Both the position numbers and the translations under genes were made by a program. From assembly GCA_963804055.1 (NCBI GenBank), contig CAWDOU010000001.1, positions 558,001 to 622,000 of the forward strand: 64,000 bases of DNA, given 5' to 3'. The notes beneath the pieces were generated by a model that searched no databases, was not told where the DNA came from, and worked only from the letters and a program-made list of their open reading frames with translations. This DNA comes from Bog-473 sp963804055. GTDB lineage: Bacteria; Actinomycetota; Acidimicrobiia; Acidimicrobiales; RAAP-2. This document shows, in pieces, positions 49,107 to 57,764 of this stretch; the stretch's first letter is position 1, and each line of letters starts with the position of its first letter.

Positions 49107-50507
49107 ATGGCCACCACGGACCTCGATCTCGGGCGGTACCAGCTCGGGTGGAGCGACGCCGAGGACTACGTCTTCAAGCCCAAGAAGGGCCTGAACGAGT
49201 CGATCGTGCGCGAGATGTCGGAGATGAAGAACGAGCCCGGGTGGATGCGGGACTTCCGGCTCCGCGCCCTGAAGCACTTCGAGCGCAAGCCGATGGCGCC
49301 GTGGTTCGCCACGCAGATGCCGAACCTCGACTTCGACGACATCTTCTATTACATCAAGCCGACCGGCGGGCAGGTGGACAAGTGGGAGGACCTGCCCGAC
49401 GCCATCAAGAACACGTACGAGAAGCTCGGGATCCCCGAGGCCGAGCGCAAGTACCTCTCCGGTGTCACCGCACAATATGAATCGGAAGTCGTCTTCCACC
49501 GCAACCGCGAGGATCTCGAGGAGCAGGGGGTCTTCTTCTGCGACATGGATACTGCCGTCCGCGAGTACCCCGACATCGTGCGCAAGTGGTTCGGCAAGAT
49601 CATCCCGCCCAACGACAACAAGTTCGCGGCCCTCAACTCGGCCGTATGGTCGGGGGGCTCCTTCATCTACGTCCCGCCGGGCGTCAAGGTGGAGATGCCG
49701 CTGCAGGCCTACTTCCGGATCAACGCCGAGAACATGGGACAGTTCGAGCGCACGCTGATCATCGCCGACGAGGGCTCCCAGGTGCACTACATCGAGGGCT
49801 GCTCGGCTCCGGTGTACTCGACGGACTCGCTGCACTCCGCCGTCGTCGAGCTCGTCGCCCTGCCGGGGTCGCGCATCACGTACACGACGATCCAGAACTG
49901 GTCGACCAACGTCTACAACCTGGTCACCAAGCGGGCCCGGGCCGAGGCCGAGGCGCACGTCGAGTGGATCGACGGCAACATCGGCTCACGCCTCACCATG
50001 AAGTACCCATCCGTCTATTTGATGGGCCCCAAGGCCAGTGGGGAGGTGCTCTCGGTCGCCTACGCCGGGGCAGGCCAGCACCAGGACGCCGGCGCCAAGA
50101 TGTACCACATCGCCCCCGAGACGACCTCGACCATCGTGTCCAAGTCGATCTCCAAGGACGGCGGCATCACGACCTACCGGGGCAAGGTGCACGTCGACCC
50201 CAAGGCCTACGGGGCCAAGTCGTTCGTGCGCTGCGACGCCCTGCTGCTCGACGACGACTCCATCTCCGAGACCAAGCCCTACATGGAGGTGGGCGAGCGC
50301 AGTGCCCGCATCGGCCACGAGGCCACGGTCTCGAAGGTGGGCGACGACCAGCTCTTCTACCTGATGAGCCGGGGGCTCTCCGAGCAGCAGGCCATGGGCA
50401 TGATCGTCAACGGCTTCATTGAGCCGGTGACGCGCACGCTCCCGATGGAGTACGCGGTGGAGTGGAGCCGCCTCATTGAGCTGCAGATGGAAGGCTCGGT
50501 CGGCTGA
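49107..50507 (+). CDS. sufB: Fe-S cluster assembly scaffold SufB
   Basis: A 466-residue scaffold on which [4Fe-4S] clusters are built in complex with SufC and SufD. Marks are DYVFKPKKGLNESIVREMSEMKNEP at the N-terminus, YVPPGVKVEMPLQAYFRINAENMGQFERTLIIADEG, HYIEGCSAPVYSTDSLHSAVVELV, and SIGHEAT-type SARIGHEATVSKVGDDQLFYLMSRGLSEQQA near the end. The conserved Cys in FVRCDALLLDDDS is a cluster-site candidate. Its operon would continue through a small four-Cys protein, with sufD, Rieske and sufC1 further on. Confidence 0.97.
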   Translation: MATTDLDLGRYQLGWSDAEDYVFKPKKGLNESIVREMSEMKNEPGWMRDFRLRALKHFERKPMAPWFATQMPNLDFDDIFYYIKPTGGQVDKWEDLPDAIKNTYEKLGIPEAERKYLSGVTAQYESEVVFHRNREDLEEQGVFFCDMDTAVREYPDIVRKWFGKIIPPNDNKFAALNSAVWSGGSFIYVPPGVKVEMPLQAYFRINAENMGQFERTLIIADEGSQVHYIEGCSAPVYSTDSLHSAVVELVALPGSRITYTTIQNWSTNVYNLVTKRARAEAEAHVEWIDGNIGSRLTMKYPSVYLMGPKASGEVLSVAYAGAGQHQDAGAKMYHIAPETTSTIVSKSISKDGGITTYRGKVHVDPKAYGAKSFVRCDALLLDDDSISETKPYMEVGERSARIGHEATVSKVGDDQLFYLMSRGLSEQQAMGMIVNGFIEPVTRTLPMEYAVEWSRLIELQMEGSVG

Positions 50508-50564
50508 TCGTCTCGCTCTGCGGCGGCAAACCCGCCCGCGGCGTGGCACCATAGAACCGTGCCG

Positions 50565-50903
50565 ATGCGGGAGGAATGCACGCATTTCCAGAGCAGGACC
50601 TACGCCTCGGGCGAGGCCGCCCGTTTCTGCGTGCTCGACCTCGCGCCCGAGGCGCCCTGGCGCTGCCCCGAGAACTGCCCCTCGTACCACCGGCGCCTGG
50701 CCGACGTGGGCTGGGTGCACGGCAGCCTGGTGGAGCCGGCCATCGAGGAAGAGCCCGGCGCGGGCGGCGAGAACGTGGCGGAGCTGCTCGACTCGGCCGA
50801 GGACATCGTGAACCAGGTGGCGCCGGACGTGCTCGACTCGGTGCGGGCCGAGGACGCCCGCCGGGATCGCTCCGCCAACCGCTGGTGGCGCCGCAAGCGC
50901 TGA
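50565..50903 (+). CDS. Small four-cysteine protein next to sufB
   Basis: A 112-residue protein of no family I know. Cysteines fall at about residues 5, 22, 34 and 38 in REECTHFQSRTYASGEA, RFCVLDLAPE and WRCPENCPSYHRR, so a C-x16-C-x11-C-x3-C set with His nearby could hold zinc or an Fe-S cluster. The C-terminus is acidic then basic (RSANRWWRRKR). ATG 50565 is preferred over GTG 50559, since TAGAAC at 50552-50557 lies seven bases before the ATG. Its place just after sufB hints at an accessory role, not shown. Confidence 0.65.
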   Translation: MREECTHFQSRTYASGEAARFCVLDLAPEAPWRCPENCPSYHRRLADVGWVHGSLVEPAIEEEPGAGGENVAELLDSAEDIVNQVAPDVLDSVRAEDARRDRSANRWWRRKR

Positions 50904-50916
50904 CGCGGAGGAGCGG

Positions 50917-51781
50917 TTAGCGACCGGTGAACTTCGCCGGTCGCTTCTCCATGAACGCCGTGACCGCCTCGACGAGGTCGTCCGAGGCCAGCATGCCTGC
51001 GTTCCAGGTCGCCACGTAGTCGAGGCCCTCGGCCACGGTCCGGCCCTCGTTGGCCGCCAGCACGGCCTTGGTTCCCTGGACGGCGATGGGGGAGTTGGCC
51101 GCGATCTCCAGGGCCAGGGCCTGCGCCGCCTTGTGGACGCCATCGGTGTCAGCCGCCAGGTCGTTCACCAGCCCGATCTCCTTGGCCCGCTCGGCACTGA
51201 TGTCCTTGGCCGTGTAGGCCAGCTCGGCGAGGTGTCCCGCGCTCGATGATGGCGGGCAGACGTTGCAGGCTGCCGAGGTCGGCCACGATCGCCATCTTGG
51301 CCTCGCGCACCGAGAAGACGGCGTCCGCCGAAGCCAGGCGGATGTCACAGGCCGCGATGAGGTCGACGCCTCCGCCGATGCAGTAGCCGTGCACCGCCGC
51401 GATCACGGGCTTGGGGCAGCGCGCCACCGAGGTGATGGCGTCCTGGAGCCGGAGAACCTCGCTGCGGCCGCTGCGGGCCCGGGCCGCCATGGAGGGCGCG
51501 CTGCCGCCGGCGCCATCAGCGCCGCCGGTGAGCAGGCCGCCCATCGCCTTGAGGTCCAGCCCGACGGAGAAGTGCGGGCCCTCGGCGGCCACGACCACGA
51601 CCCGGACCGTGGTGTCGGCGGAGAGCACGGCCATCGCCCGGGGCAGGTCCCGCCAGAGGTCCACTCCCATGGCGTTGCGCGCCTCGGCCCGGTCCAGCCA
51701 CAGGGTGGCGACACCTCCGGCCTCCGCCCCGTCGTAGGCGATGCGCAGTACCGGTGACTCGAAATCGGCGATCTCTCCCAT
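50917..51781 (-). pseudogene. Enoyl-CoA hydratase/isomerase gene broken by a single-base frameshift
   Basis: The two parts of a crotonase gene lie in different frames. From ATG 51781 the first frame reads through RVVVVAAEGPHFSVGLDLKAMGG, KPVIAAVHGYCIGGGVDLIAA and LGSLQRLPAIIERG. The rest of the protein (HLAELAYTAKDISAERAKEIG, FMEKRPAKFTGR) is in another frame ending at 50917. One surplus base at about 51235 (T on the plus strand, between GGTG and CCCGC) explains it: removing it restores ERGHLAELAYT. The repaired product would have 287 residues. It may be a true pseudogene or a base-call error. It lies opposite the start of sufD. Confidence 0.85.
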
Positions 51782-51836
51782 GCCCCGAAGGCTAATCCGC
51801 CCTGGTGGGGAAGCCGGCGGGAGGCCGGTAGAGTGC

Positions 51837-53162
51837 ATGGGCCACATCGGCATTCCGAAAGAGGACGTCACCCTGCACACCTTCACCGCTGAGGCTTCCG
51901 CGGCCCTGGACGGGCCGGACTGGCTCCGCCGGCGGCGGGCGGCCGGCTACGAGGCCCTGGCCTCGTGCGCGCTGCCGTCCGAGAGTGAGGAGGTGTGGCG
52001 CTACACACCCATCGACAGCCTCGACCTGGACGACTTCGCGCCTCCGTCCTCCAACGGGGCGGCTCCCGCCGGGGACCAGCTCCTCGCCGCGCTGACGTCG
52101 GCGCTGGGCTCCGTGGCCGGGAGCGTGCTCGTGCACAACGGGCGTGCCGGCGCATTCGGCACCGGAGCGTCCGGCGGCGACTTCGCCTTCGGGCGGGCCG
52201 ACGACGTGCCCGCCTCGGCCGACATGCTGGGCTCGGTGCAGGAGGGCGGCGACGCCCTGGTACGACTCAACGACGCGTTCGCCGCCGACCCGGTCTTCGT
52301 CGACGTCCCCGAAGGGGTGCAGATCGAGGCGCCGGTGCTGATTGTGCACTGGTGCGACGGCACGTCGGCCTTCCCCCGTACGAGCGTGCGGGCGGGCAAG
52401 GGCTCGAGGGTCTCCGTCGTGGAGGTCTTCGCCGGGGCCGAGGGCGCCGAGCGCACGCTGGTCGTGCCGGTCACCGAGCTGGCGGCCGCCGACGGGGCGT
52501 CGCTCGGCTACGTCTCCCTCCAGGTTCTCGGCGGCGCCGCCTGGTCGATCGCCCGCCTCGCCGGCCGGGGCACGGCGGAGTCGTTGCTCCGCACCTTCAC
52601 GGTGGGGCTCGGCGCCTCTTACGACCGGGTGCGCGCCGACGTCTCGGTCGAGGGGAAGGATGCCCGCAGCGAAATCCTCTCCACCTATCTCGGTGACGGG
52701 ACGCAGGTCCACGACCTTCGAACCCTGCAGGACCACGTGGCGGCGCGGACGGCGAGCGAGTTGCTGTGCCAGGGCGCGGTGGCGGGCACCTCGCGCTCCG
52801 TCTACAGCGGCCTCATCCGGGTCCACCGGGGGGCCGTGCGCAGCGACGCCCGCCAGACCAACCACAACCTCGTCCTCGACGAGGGGGCGCACGCCGACTC
52901 CGTACCCAACCTCGACATCTTGGAGAACGACGTCCGCTGCTCGCACGCATCGACGGTCGGCCCCGTCGACGAGGACCAGCGCTACTACATCGAATCGCGC
53001 GGCGTCGCGCCCGAAGTGGCCGAAGGGCTCATCGTGCGAGGGTTCTTCGACGCCATCATCGCCCGTTCACCCGTTCCTGCATTCGTGCCGTTCCTGGAGC
53101 GTGCGGTGCACGAGCGTCTCGACGTCGCGCTGGGCGGCCGTGCGCTTCCCGCCGGTGTCTGA
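51837..53162 (+). CDS. sufD: Fe-S cluster assembly protein SufD
   Basis: A 441-residue SufB paralogue that pairs with it in the SufBC2D complex. Family marks are EVWRYTPIDSLDLDDF near residue 55, then beta-helix segments (RTSVRAGKGSRVSVVEVFAG, GTAESLLRTFTVGLGASYDRVRADV) and the C-terminal SDARQTNHNLVLDEGAHADSVPNLDILENDVRCSHASTVGPVDEDQRYYIESRGV. ATG 51837 gives the expected start. The Rieske start overlaps its end by eight bases. Confidence 0.95.
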   Translation: MGHIGIPKEDVTLHTFTAEASAALDGPDWLRRRRAAGYEALASCALPSESEEVWRYTPIDSLDLDDFAPPSSNGAAPAGDQLLAALTSALGSVAGSVLVHNGRAGAFGTGASGGDFAFGRADDVPASADMLGSVQEGGDALVRLNDAFAADPVFVDVPEGVQIEAPVLIVHWCDGTSAFPRTSVRAGKGSRVSVVEVFAGAEGAERTLVVPVTELAAADGASLGYVSLQVLGGAAWSIARLAGRGTAESLLRTFTVGLGASYDRVRADVSVEGKDARSEILSTYLGDGTQVHDLRTLQDHVAARTASELLCQGAVAGTSRSVYSGLIRVHRGAVRSDARQTNHNLVLDEGAHADSVPNLDILENDVRCSHASTVGPVDEDQRYYIESRGVAPEVAEGLIVRGFFDAIIARSPVPAFVPFLERAVHERLDVALGGRALPAGV

Positions 53163-53472
53163 GACCGTGGCGCTCTGTGCGCCCGACGACCTGGCCTCGG
53201 GTCAGGCACGCCGCTTCGACGTCGCGGGGCATCGGATCGCCCTGGTGCGCATCGGCGACGACTTCTACGCGGTCGACGACGAGTGCAGTCACGAGGACTA
53301 TTCGCTCTCCGAGGGCGAGGTGTGGTCGGAGGACTGCCAGATCGAGTGCCCCCGCCACGGCAGCACGTTCGACCTGGTGACCGGGGCGCCCTGCTCGCTG
53401 CCGGCGACCCAGCCCGTTGCCGTCTACGAGGTCGTGGTGGACGACGCCGCCGTGGCCGTGGTGCTCCCATGA
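53155..53472 (+). CDS. Rieske [2Fe-2S] ferredoxin, SUF-associated
   Basis: A 105-residue Rieske protein: cluster ligands are Cys-His in DDECSHEDYSL and Cys-x2-His in IECPRHGSTFDL, separated by about 18 residues. Length and fold match the bphA3-type ferredoxin subunit found between sufD and sufC in other actinobacteria. It probably passes electrons to SUF-dependent assembly or an oxygenase; no partner oxygenase lies near. GTG 53155 overlaps the sufD end by eight bases and the ending overlaps the sufC1 start by four (ATGA). Confidence 0.92.
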   Translation: MSETVALCAPDDLASGQARRFDVAGHRIALVRIGDDFYAVDDECSHEDYSLSEGEVWSEDCQIECPRHGSTFDLVTGAPCSLPATQPVAVYEVVVDDAAVAVVLP

Positions 53473-54230
53473 CCGACGAGCACGTATTCGAGGTCCGTGG
53501 CCTGCACGCCTCCGCGGGCGGCAAGGAGGTCCTGCACGGCATCGACCTCACGGTCCGCAGCGGCGAGGTCCACGTCATCATGGGGCCCAACGGATCCGGC
53601 AAGAGCACCCTGGCCCATGCCCTCATGGGTCGCCCCGGCACCGAGGTCACCTCGGGCTCCATCACGATGGACGGCCGGGAGCTGACAGGCCGACCCGCCT
53701 GGGAGCGGGCCCGTGCGGGTCTCTTCCTCGCCCTGCAGAATCCGGTCGAGGTCCCGGGCGTGAGCCTGCACTCGCTCCTGGCCGCCGCCGCGGCCGGCGG
53801 CACCGTGAGCGAGGTCGGCGCGGAGCCGGCCGCCACGCTGCAGGGACGCATGGAGGAGGAGGCCAAGGCCGTCGGCCTCGAGGCCCGCTTGTTACGGCGA
53901 CCCCTCAACGTGGATCTCTCGGGTGGCGAGCGCAAGCGCACCGAAATGGTCCAACTCGGCGTCATCCGGCCCGCCATCTGCATCCTGGACGAGGTGGACT
54001 CGGGTCTCGACGTCGACGCGCTGGGCGAGGTGGCGCGCCGACTGCAGCACGCCACCACGGAGTGGGGTGTCGGTCTGCTGGCCATCACCCACTTCAACCG
54101 CTTCCTGGTGCAACTCGAAGCGGATCTCGTGCACGTGCTGGTCGACGGCCGCATTGTTGCCACGGGCGATGCAGCATTGGCGCTGCAGCTCGAGCAGACC
54201 GGATACGCGGGGTACCTGGACAAACGCTGA
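53469..54230 (+). CDS. sufC: Fe-S assembly ATPase SufC (divergent copy, SufC1)
   Basis: A 253-residue ABC ATPase. Walker A is MGPNGSGKST near residue 42, the signature DLSGGERKRTEM near 150, Walker B ICILDEVDSGLDVDAL, and the H-loop LAITHFNRFLVQLEADLVHVLVDG. It energises SufBD. Compared with the copy at 59023 it has a longer Q-loop-to-signature insert rich in Ala and Glu (LLAAAAAGGTVSEVGAEP) and differs at many positions. ATGA overlap with the Rieske gene puts it in the sufBD operon. Why two copies exist is open. Confidence 0.92.
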   Translation: MTDEHVFEVRGLHASAGGKEVLHGIDLTVRSGEVHVIMGPNGSGKSTLAHALMGRPGTEVTSGSITMDGRELTGRPAWERARAGLFLALQNPVEVPGVSLHSLLAAAAAGGTVSEVGAEPAATLQGRMEEEAKAVGLEARLLRRPLNVDLSGGERKRTEMVQLGVIRPAICILDEVDSGLDVDALGEVARRLQHATTEWGVGLLAITHFNRFLVQLEADLVHVLVDGRIVATGDAALALQLEQTGYAGYLDKR

Positions 54231-54311
54231 GCCGGGCCGGCCGGCCCGCGTCGGGGCGCCCCCAGGCGCCTGCCGCCACCTGCGCAACGCTGCTTGGTAC
54301 CGTTCTCCCTC

Positions 54312-55700
54312 ATGGCGAACGGTCGTCCGACGGGCGACGGGTCGGATCGCTCCCCCGAGAAGCGTCGCGGCAAAACCGCGAATCAGGAGGGCCTGGCCGC
54401 GCTCGGCCGGGAGATGCGCTCGGGGCCCGAGGGACAGAGTGTGGCCAACGAATCGGGTCTGCGCGCCCTCGGGGCGCGCATCGACTCGGACGGGGGGAAG
54501 TCCCGGACCCGGGCCAACGGCAAGCCCAAGTGGAGTGGCCGCAAGAAGGTCGTGGTCGCGCTCTGTGCCCTGATCGTGCTCATCGCGGCCGTGGTCGGAG
54601 GCGGGTACGGCTACGTGTGGTACCGCTACAACCAGATCAACAAGGTCCACATCGACGCCGAAGTGGCGGCTGCGAGCGGAGCGCCCTTCACCATCCTCGT
54701 GATCGGCTCGGACAGCCGTGTCGGGGAGTCGAGTCAGGCCTTCGGGTCGTCCTCGGTGGTGACAGGCCAGCGCAGTGACGTCGTCCAGCTGTGGCGGGTG
54801 ACGCCGTCGACCAAGCAGATCCAGATCATCTCCATTCCGCGCGACACCGTCGTCGCCATGCTGCCTCCGGACGTCTCGCAGTTCGGCACCTACAACCGCA
54901 TCAATTCGTCGTACAACTCCGGCGCCGACCAACTGGTGAAGACCATCACGGCCAACTTCGGCATCCCCATCAACCACGTGGTGCAGGTCGACTTCGCGGG
55001 CTTCCAAGATGCGGTGAACGCACTCGGGGGGATCTACCTGAACTTCCCCTACCCGGCCAAGGACTCCTATTCGGGGCTCGACATCACGACGACGGGTTGC
55101 CAGCTCCTCAACGGGGCCCAGGCGCTCGCGGTGGCCCGGGCCCGCCACTACGAGTACTACGCCAACGGGTACTGGCAGTACGACGGCACCAGCGACTTCG
55201 GCCGGATCCAGCGTCAAGATGTGTTCATCAGGTCGCTCATCACCTCGGCCAAGTCGAAGGTGAACCCGCTCACCGTCAATGCCTTCATCGGCTCCATCCA
55301 CGAGGGCGTGACCATCGACGACGGCTTCGGCATCAATGAGCTCATCGGCCTGGCCCTCGACTACCGCTCCTACGACCCCGGCAACCTGCAGGCGGAGACG
55401 CTGCCCACCGAGGCGGCCAACGATTTCGGCGACCTCGGGGACGTGCTGACCGTGCAACAGCCCGAGGCCCAGCAGATGCTCGTGAACACCTTCGGGTCCG
55501 ACCTGCAGACCCCGACCGACCCGCCTCCCGACGCGGCGGGCGAGCCCAACCCGCCGCCACCGGTGACGACCACGACGGTCGCGCCGGCCACCCCGACCAC
55601 CGCCGGCAAGTCCTCGGCCGGGGCGGCCCCTTCTCCCGTCATCACGACCACGCCGACGACGGCGCCCTCCTTCAACCCCACACCCTGCACCCCGAGCTGA
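54312..55700 (+). CDS. LytR-CpsA-Psr (LCP) family cell-wall glycopolymer ligase
   Basis: A 462-residue membrane-anchored protein. One helix lies at residues 77-99 (KVVVALCALIVLIAAVVGGGYG), after a long cytoplasmic, charged N-terminus. The extracellular LCP domain begins with TILVIGSDSRVGES and continues with SDVVQLWRVTPSTKQIQIISIPRDTVVAM, then ARARHYEYY. It attaches teichoic-acid-like or arabinogalactan polymers to peptidoglycan. The C-terminal 80 residues are a Pro/Thr-rich tail. TACCGT at 54298-54303 and ATG 54312 fit a leaderless mRNA. Confidence 0.92.
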   Translation: MANGRPTGDGSDRSPEKRRGKTANQEGLAALGREMRSGPEGQSVANESGLRALGARIDSDGGKSRTRANGKPKWSGRKKVVVALCALIVLIAAVVGGGYGYVWYRYNQINKVHIDAEVAAASGAPFTILVIGSDSRVGESSQAFGSSSVVTGQRSDVVQLWRVTPSTKQIQIISIPRDTVVAMLPPDVSQFGTYNRINSSYNSGADQLVKTITANFGIPINHVVQVDFAGFQDAVNALGGIYLNFPYPAKDSYSGLDITTTGCQLLNGAQALAVARARHYEYYANGYWQYDGTSDFGRIQRQDVFIRSLITSAKSKVNPLTVNAFIGSIHEGVTIDDGFGINELIGLALDYRSYDPGNLQAETLPTEAANDFGDLGDVLTVQQPEAQQMLVNTFGSDLQTPTDPPPDAAGEPNPPPPVTTTTVAPATPTTAGKSSAGAAPSPVITTTPTTAPSFNPTPCTPS

Positions 55701-55752
55701 GCCGGGCGCAGGGCGTTACCCGAGCGTTACCGGGAGCGGGCACAGTGGTGCC

Positions 55753-57264
55753 ATGGCACCAACTGGCGATGCACCCGGCCTGCCTCGGCCCGGCCCTCTC
55801 GAGAACCCGCTGGTCAGGCGCTTCGTCTGCGGGCGTGTCACCGGCACCGGGGCCTTCAAGGTCCTGTGCGCCCTCGTCGCGCTTCCCTGCGTCGCCGTCC
55901 CGGTCCTCCTGGTGGCGTTGGCCGCCACCCAGCCCTCCTCGGGCCCCGCCCCCGACACGGCCCGCACCGCGCAGGTGGCGTGGGCGGTGTGCCTCTTCGT
56001 GGTCGGCCTGCTGATCGTCCTCCTCGTGGCGCGCTCGGGGACGAGGATCCGCTCCGGGTGCATCGTCCGGCGCTTCGGCGGGCGCACCGTCACCGTGCCC
56101 TGGGAGCAGGTCTCTGGATTCTCGGCTGCGGCCGGCCGGCGGCCCGGCGTCTACGTGCTCCGCGCCGGCGAAGCAGCCCTGCAGGTGCCCACGCCCTGGC
56201 ACGGCGTGCCCTTCGCGCAGGCGACGGCGGCCTCCGACGAGCTGAACCGCGCGTTCGGCTTCGAGCCGGCGCGGGCCCTGGGCGCCCCGACCCGGTACGC
56301 CAACGTCCCCCGGCCGCGTGCGCTCGAGACGGACGCGACCGACGACCCCGAGCTCCGCCGCATTTTGTCGGGGAATCTGCTGTGGTCGCGTACCGGGGTC
56401 GTCACGGCACTGGTCCTGGCCTCGCTCGGCCTGTTGCTTCCGGGCATCCTGTGCGCGCTGGCGGCCGCGCCCAACAGCACCGACACGTCCCGTCCGGCGC
56501 AGGTGGCCTGGGCGGTGTGCCTCTTCGTGCCCTACGTCGTGGCCGTCGCCCTCGCCGGGGGAACCTGGACGCACGTGACCGACGAGGGGATCGAGACGAG
56601 AACCTGGTGGCAGGCGCGCCGGGTGCCCTGGGGGGACGTGCAGGCCTTCCTGCCCGACGGGGCCGGCATGGTGGTGCTCACGCGGTTCGGCCAGCGCATC
56701 ACGGCCCGGGTACGCCTGGCGACGAAGGGCGGCAAGGAGCGGTCCATGCGCGAGGCGGCCTACCTGAACGGGACCTTCGGGCTGGGCGTGCCGCTGCGCC
56801 GGTGCCGGAACTGCGAGGAGCAATACGTCGAGAACGCGCAGGGCCGCTGCCGGTTCCATCCGGAGCCACCCGTCAGCCTCGGGACGCGCGGCGAGGGGGC
56901 GCAGCGCCGGTCGTGGTGGATGTACCAGTGCTGCTGGCTCGTCGTGTTCGCCGCGGTGGGGGACGACGGCAGCGAGCTCGACCCTCCGCTGACGGGTGGC
57001 TGCCGCATGGGTGCCCACGTGAGCCCGGACTGGGCCCAGCTGGCGAACGTCCCCGCGTCCAACTCCATCGGGTCCACCCTGGAGTCATGGCTCCAGCCCG
57101 TGCCGGTCGACGAGGTGGACGACGCCCAGCTCGGCGACGACGATGACGACGCCCACGAGGCCCACGAGGTGGACGACGCCCACGACGCCGACGATGCCCA
57201 CGACGCAGAGCTGTCCGAGCACTGGCCGGACGAGGGGTGGACCCGGCGGCAGCGCAGGAGCTAG
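55753..57264 (+). CDS. Membrane protein with duplicated TM/PH-like module, CHORD-like C-terminal domain and Asp/His tail
   Basis: A 503-residue protein. Hydrophobic segments at 35-57, 75-94, 215-238 and 251-269 fall in two halves that share AQVAWAVCLFV, so the TM hairpin plus a PH-like beta domain appears duplicated. Then come C351-x2-C354-x11-C366-x2-H369, C393-C394, C417-x4-H422 (CRFHPEPP, YQCCW, GCRMGAH). This is the order and local spacing of CHORD zinc domains (C-C-C-HP, WxCC, GCxxGxH). Residues 450-490 are a DDAHEAHEVDDAHDADDAHD tail. It converges on sufU with a four-base overlap. No function can be assigned. Confidence 0.75.
   Translation: MAPTGDAPGLPRPGPLENPLVRRFVCGRVTGTGAFKVLCALVALPCVAVPVLLVALAATQPSSGPAPDTARTAQVAWAVCLFVVGLLIVLLVARSGTRIRSGCIVRRFGGRTVTVPWEQVSGFSAAAGRRPGVYVLRAGEAALQVPTPWHGVPFAQATAASDELNRAFGFEPARALGAPTRYANVPRPRALETDATDDPELRRILSGNLLWSRTGVVTALVLASLGLLLPGILCALAAAPNSTDTSRPAQVAWAVCLFVPYVVAVALAGGTWTHVTDEGIETRTWWQARRVPWGDVQAFLPDGAGMVVLTRFGQRITARVRLATKGGKERSMREAAYLNGTFGLGVPLRRCRNCEEQYVENAQGRCRFHPEPPVSLGTRGEGAQRRSWWMYQCCWLVVFAAVGDDGSELDPPLTGGCRMGAHVSPDWAQLANVPASNSIGSTLESWLQPVPVDEVDDAQLGDDDDDAHEAHEVDDAHDADDAHDAELSEHWPDEGWTRRQRRS
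57120..57210 (+). repeat. Degenerate GACGACGCCCACGA repeats coding an Asp/His-rich tail
   Basis: The 3' part of the gene repeats GACGACGCCCAC and close variants (GACGACGCCCACGAGG, GACGCCGACGATGCCCACGACGC) about five times. It encodes alternating DD and AH units. It is a low-complexity protein tail, probably grown by slippage, with potential for metal binding. Confidence 0.55.
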
Positions 57265-57764
57265 GAGGCTTCGGCCGCCACCTCGTCGAGGCCCTGCGCC
57301 AGCGCGTTCCACGACAACGTGGCGCACTTGATCCGCACCGGGAACTTCACCACGCCCTGCAGGGCGGCCAGCTCGCCCAGCTTGTCGAGATCGATCTCCT
57401 CGGGCTCGCGCTCCACGACGTCCGCGCCGTCGCCGTTGCCGTCAGGACCGAGCGCCGCCTCGTGGATCGACATCATCCCCTTGAAGGTCGAGATGAGCCT
57501 GCGCACCTCGTCCACCGGCTTGCCCTTGACGGCGGCCGACATCAACGAGGCCGAGGACTGGCTGATGGAGCAGCCCGAGCCGCCGATCTTGAGGTCGGTC
57601 AACGTGCCGTCCGACACCACCATCGACACCACGACCTCGTCGCCACAGAGCGGATTGAAGCCCTCGACCCGGTGGGCCGGCGGGGAGTCCAGCTCGCCAC
57701 GGTTCCGTGGTGAGCGGTAGTGGTCGAGGATGATCTCGCGGTACAGCTCTTCGAGGTCGGCCAT
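57261..57764 (-). CDS. sufU: Fe-S scaffold / sulfur acceptor SufU
   Basis: A 167-residue SufU: DLEELYREIILDHYRSPRNRGEL at the N-terminus, then GFNPLCGDEVVVSMVV, GGSGCSISQSSASLMSAAVKG with two further positions, and FPVRIKCATLSWNAL. Three cysteines and one Asp are the zinc ligands. It accepts sulfur from SufS and passes it on, and is the usual actinobacterial and Gram-positive partner in place of SufE. ATG 57764 overlaps the sufS stop by one base (TGATG). It is the last gene of the minus-strand suf arm. Confidence 0.96.
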   Translation of the reverse strand: MADLEELYREIILDHYRSPRNRGELDSPPAHRVEGFNPLCGDEVVVSMVVSDGTLTDLKIGGSGCSISQSSASLMSAAVKGKPVDEVRRLISTFKGMMSIHEAALGPDGNGDGADVVEREPEEIDLDKLGELAALQGVVKFPVRIKCATLSWNALAQGLDEVAAEAS

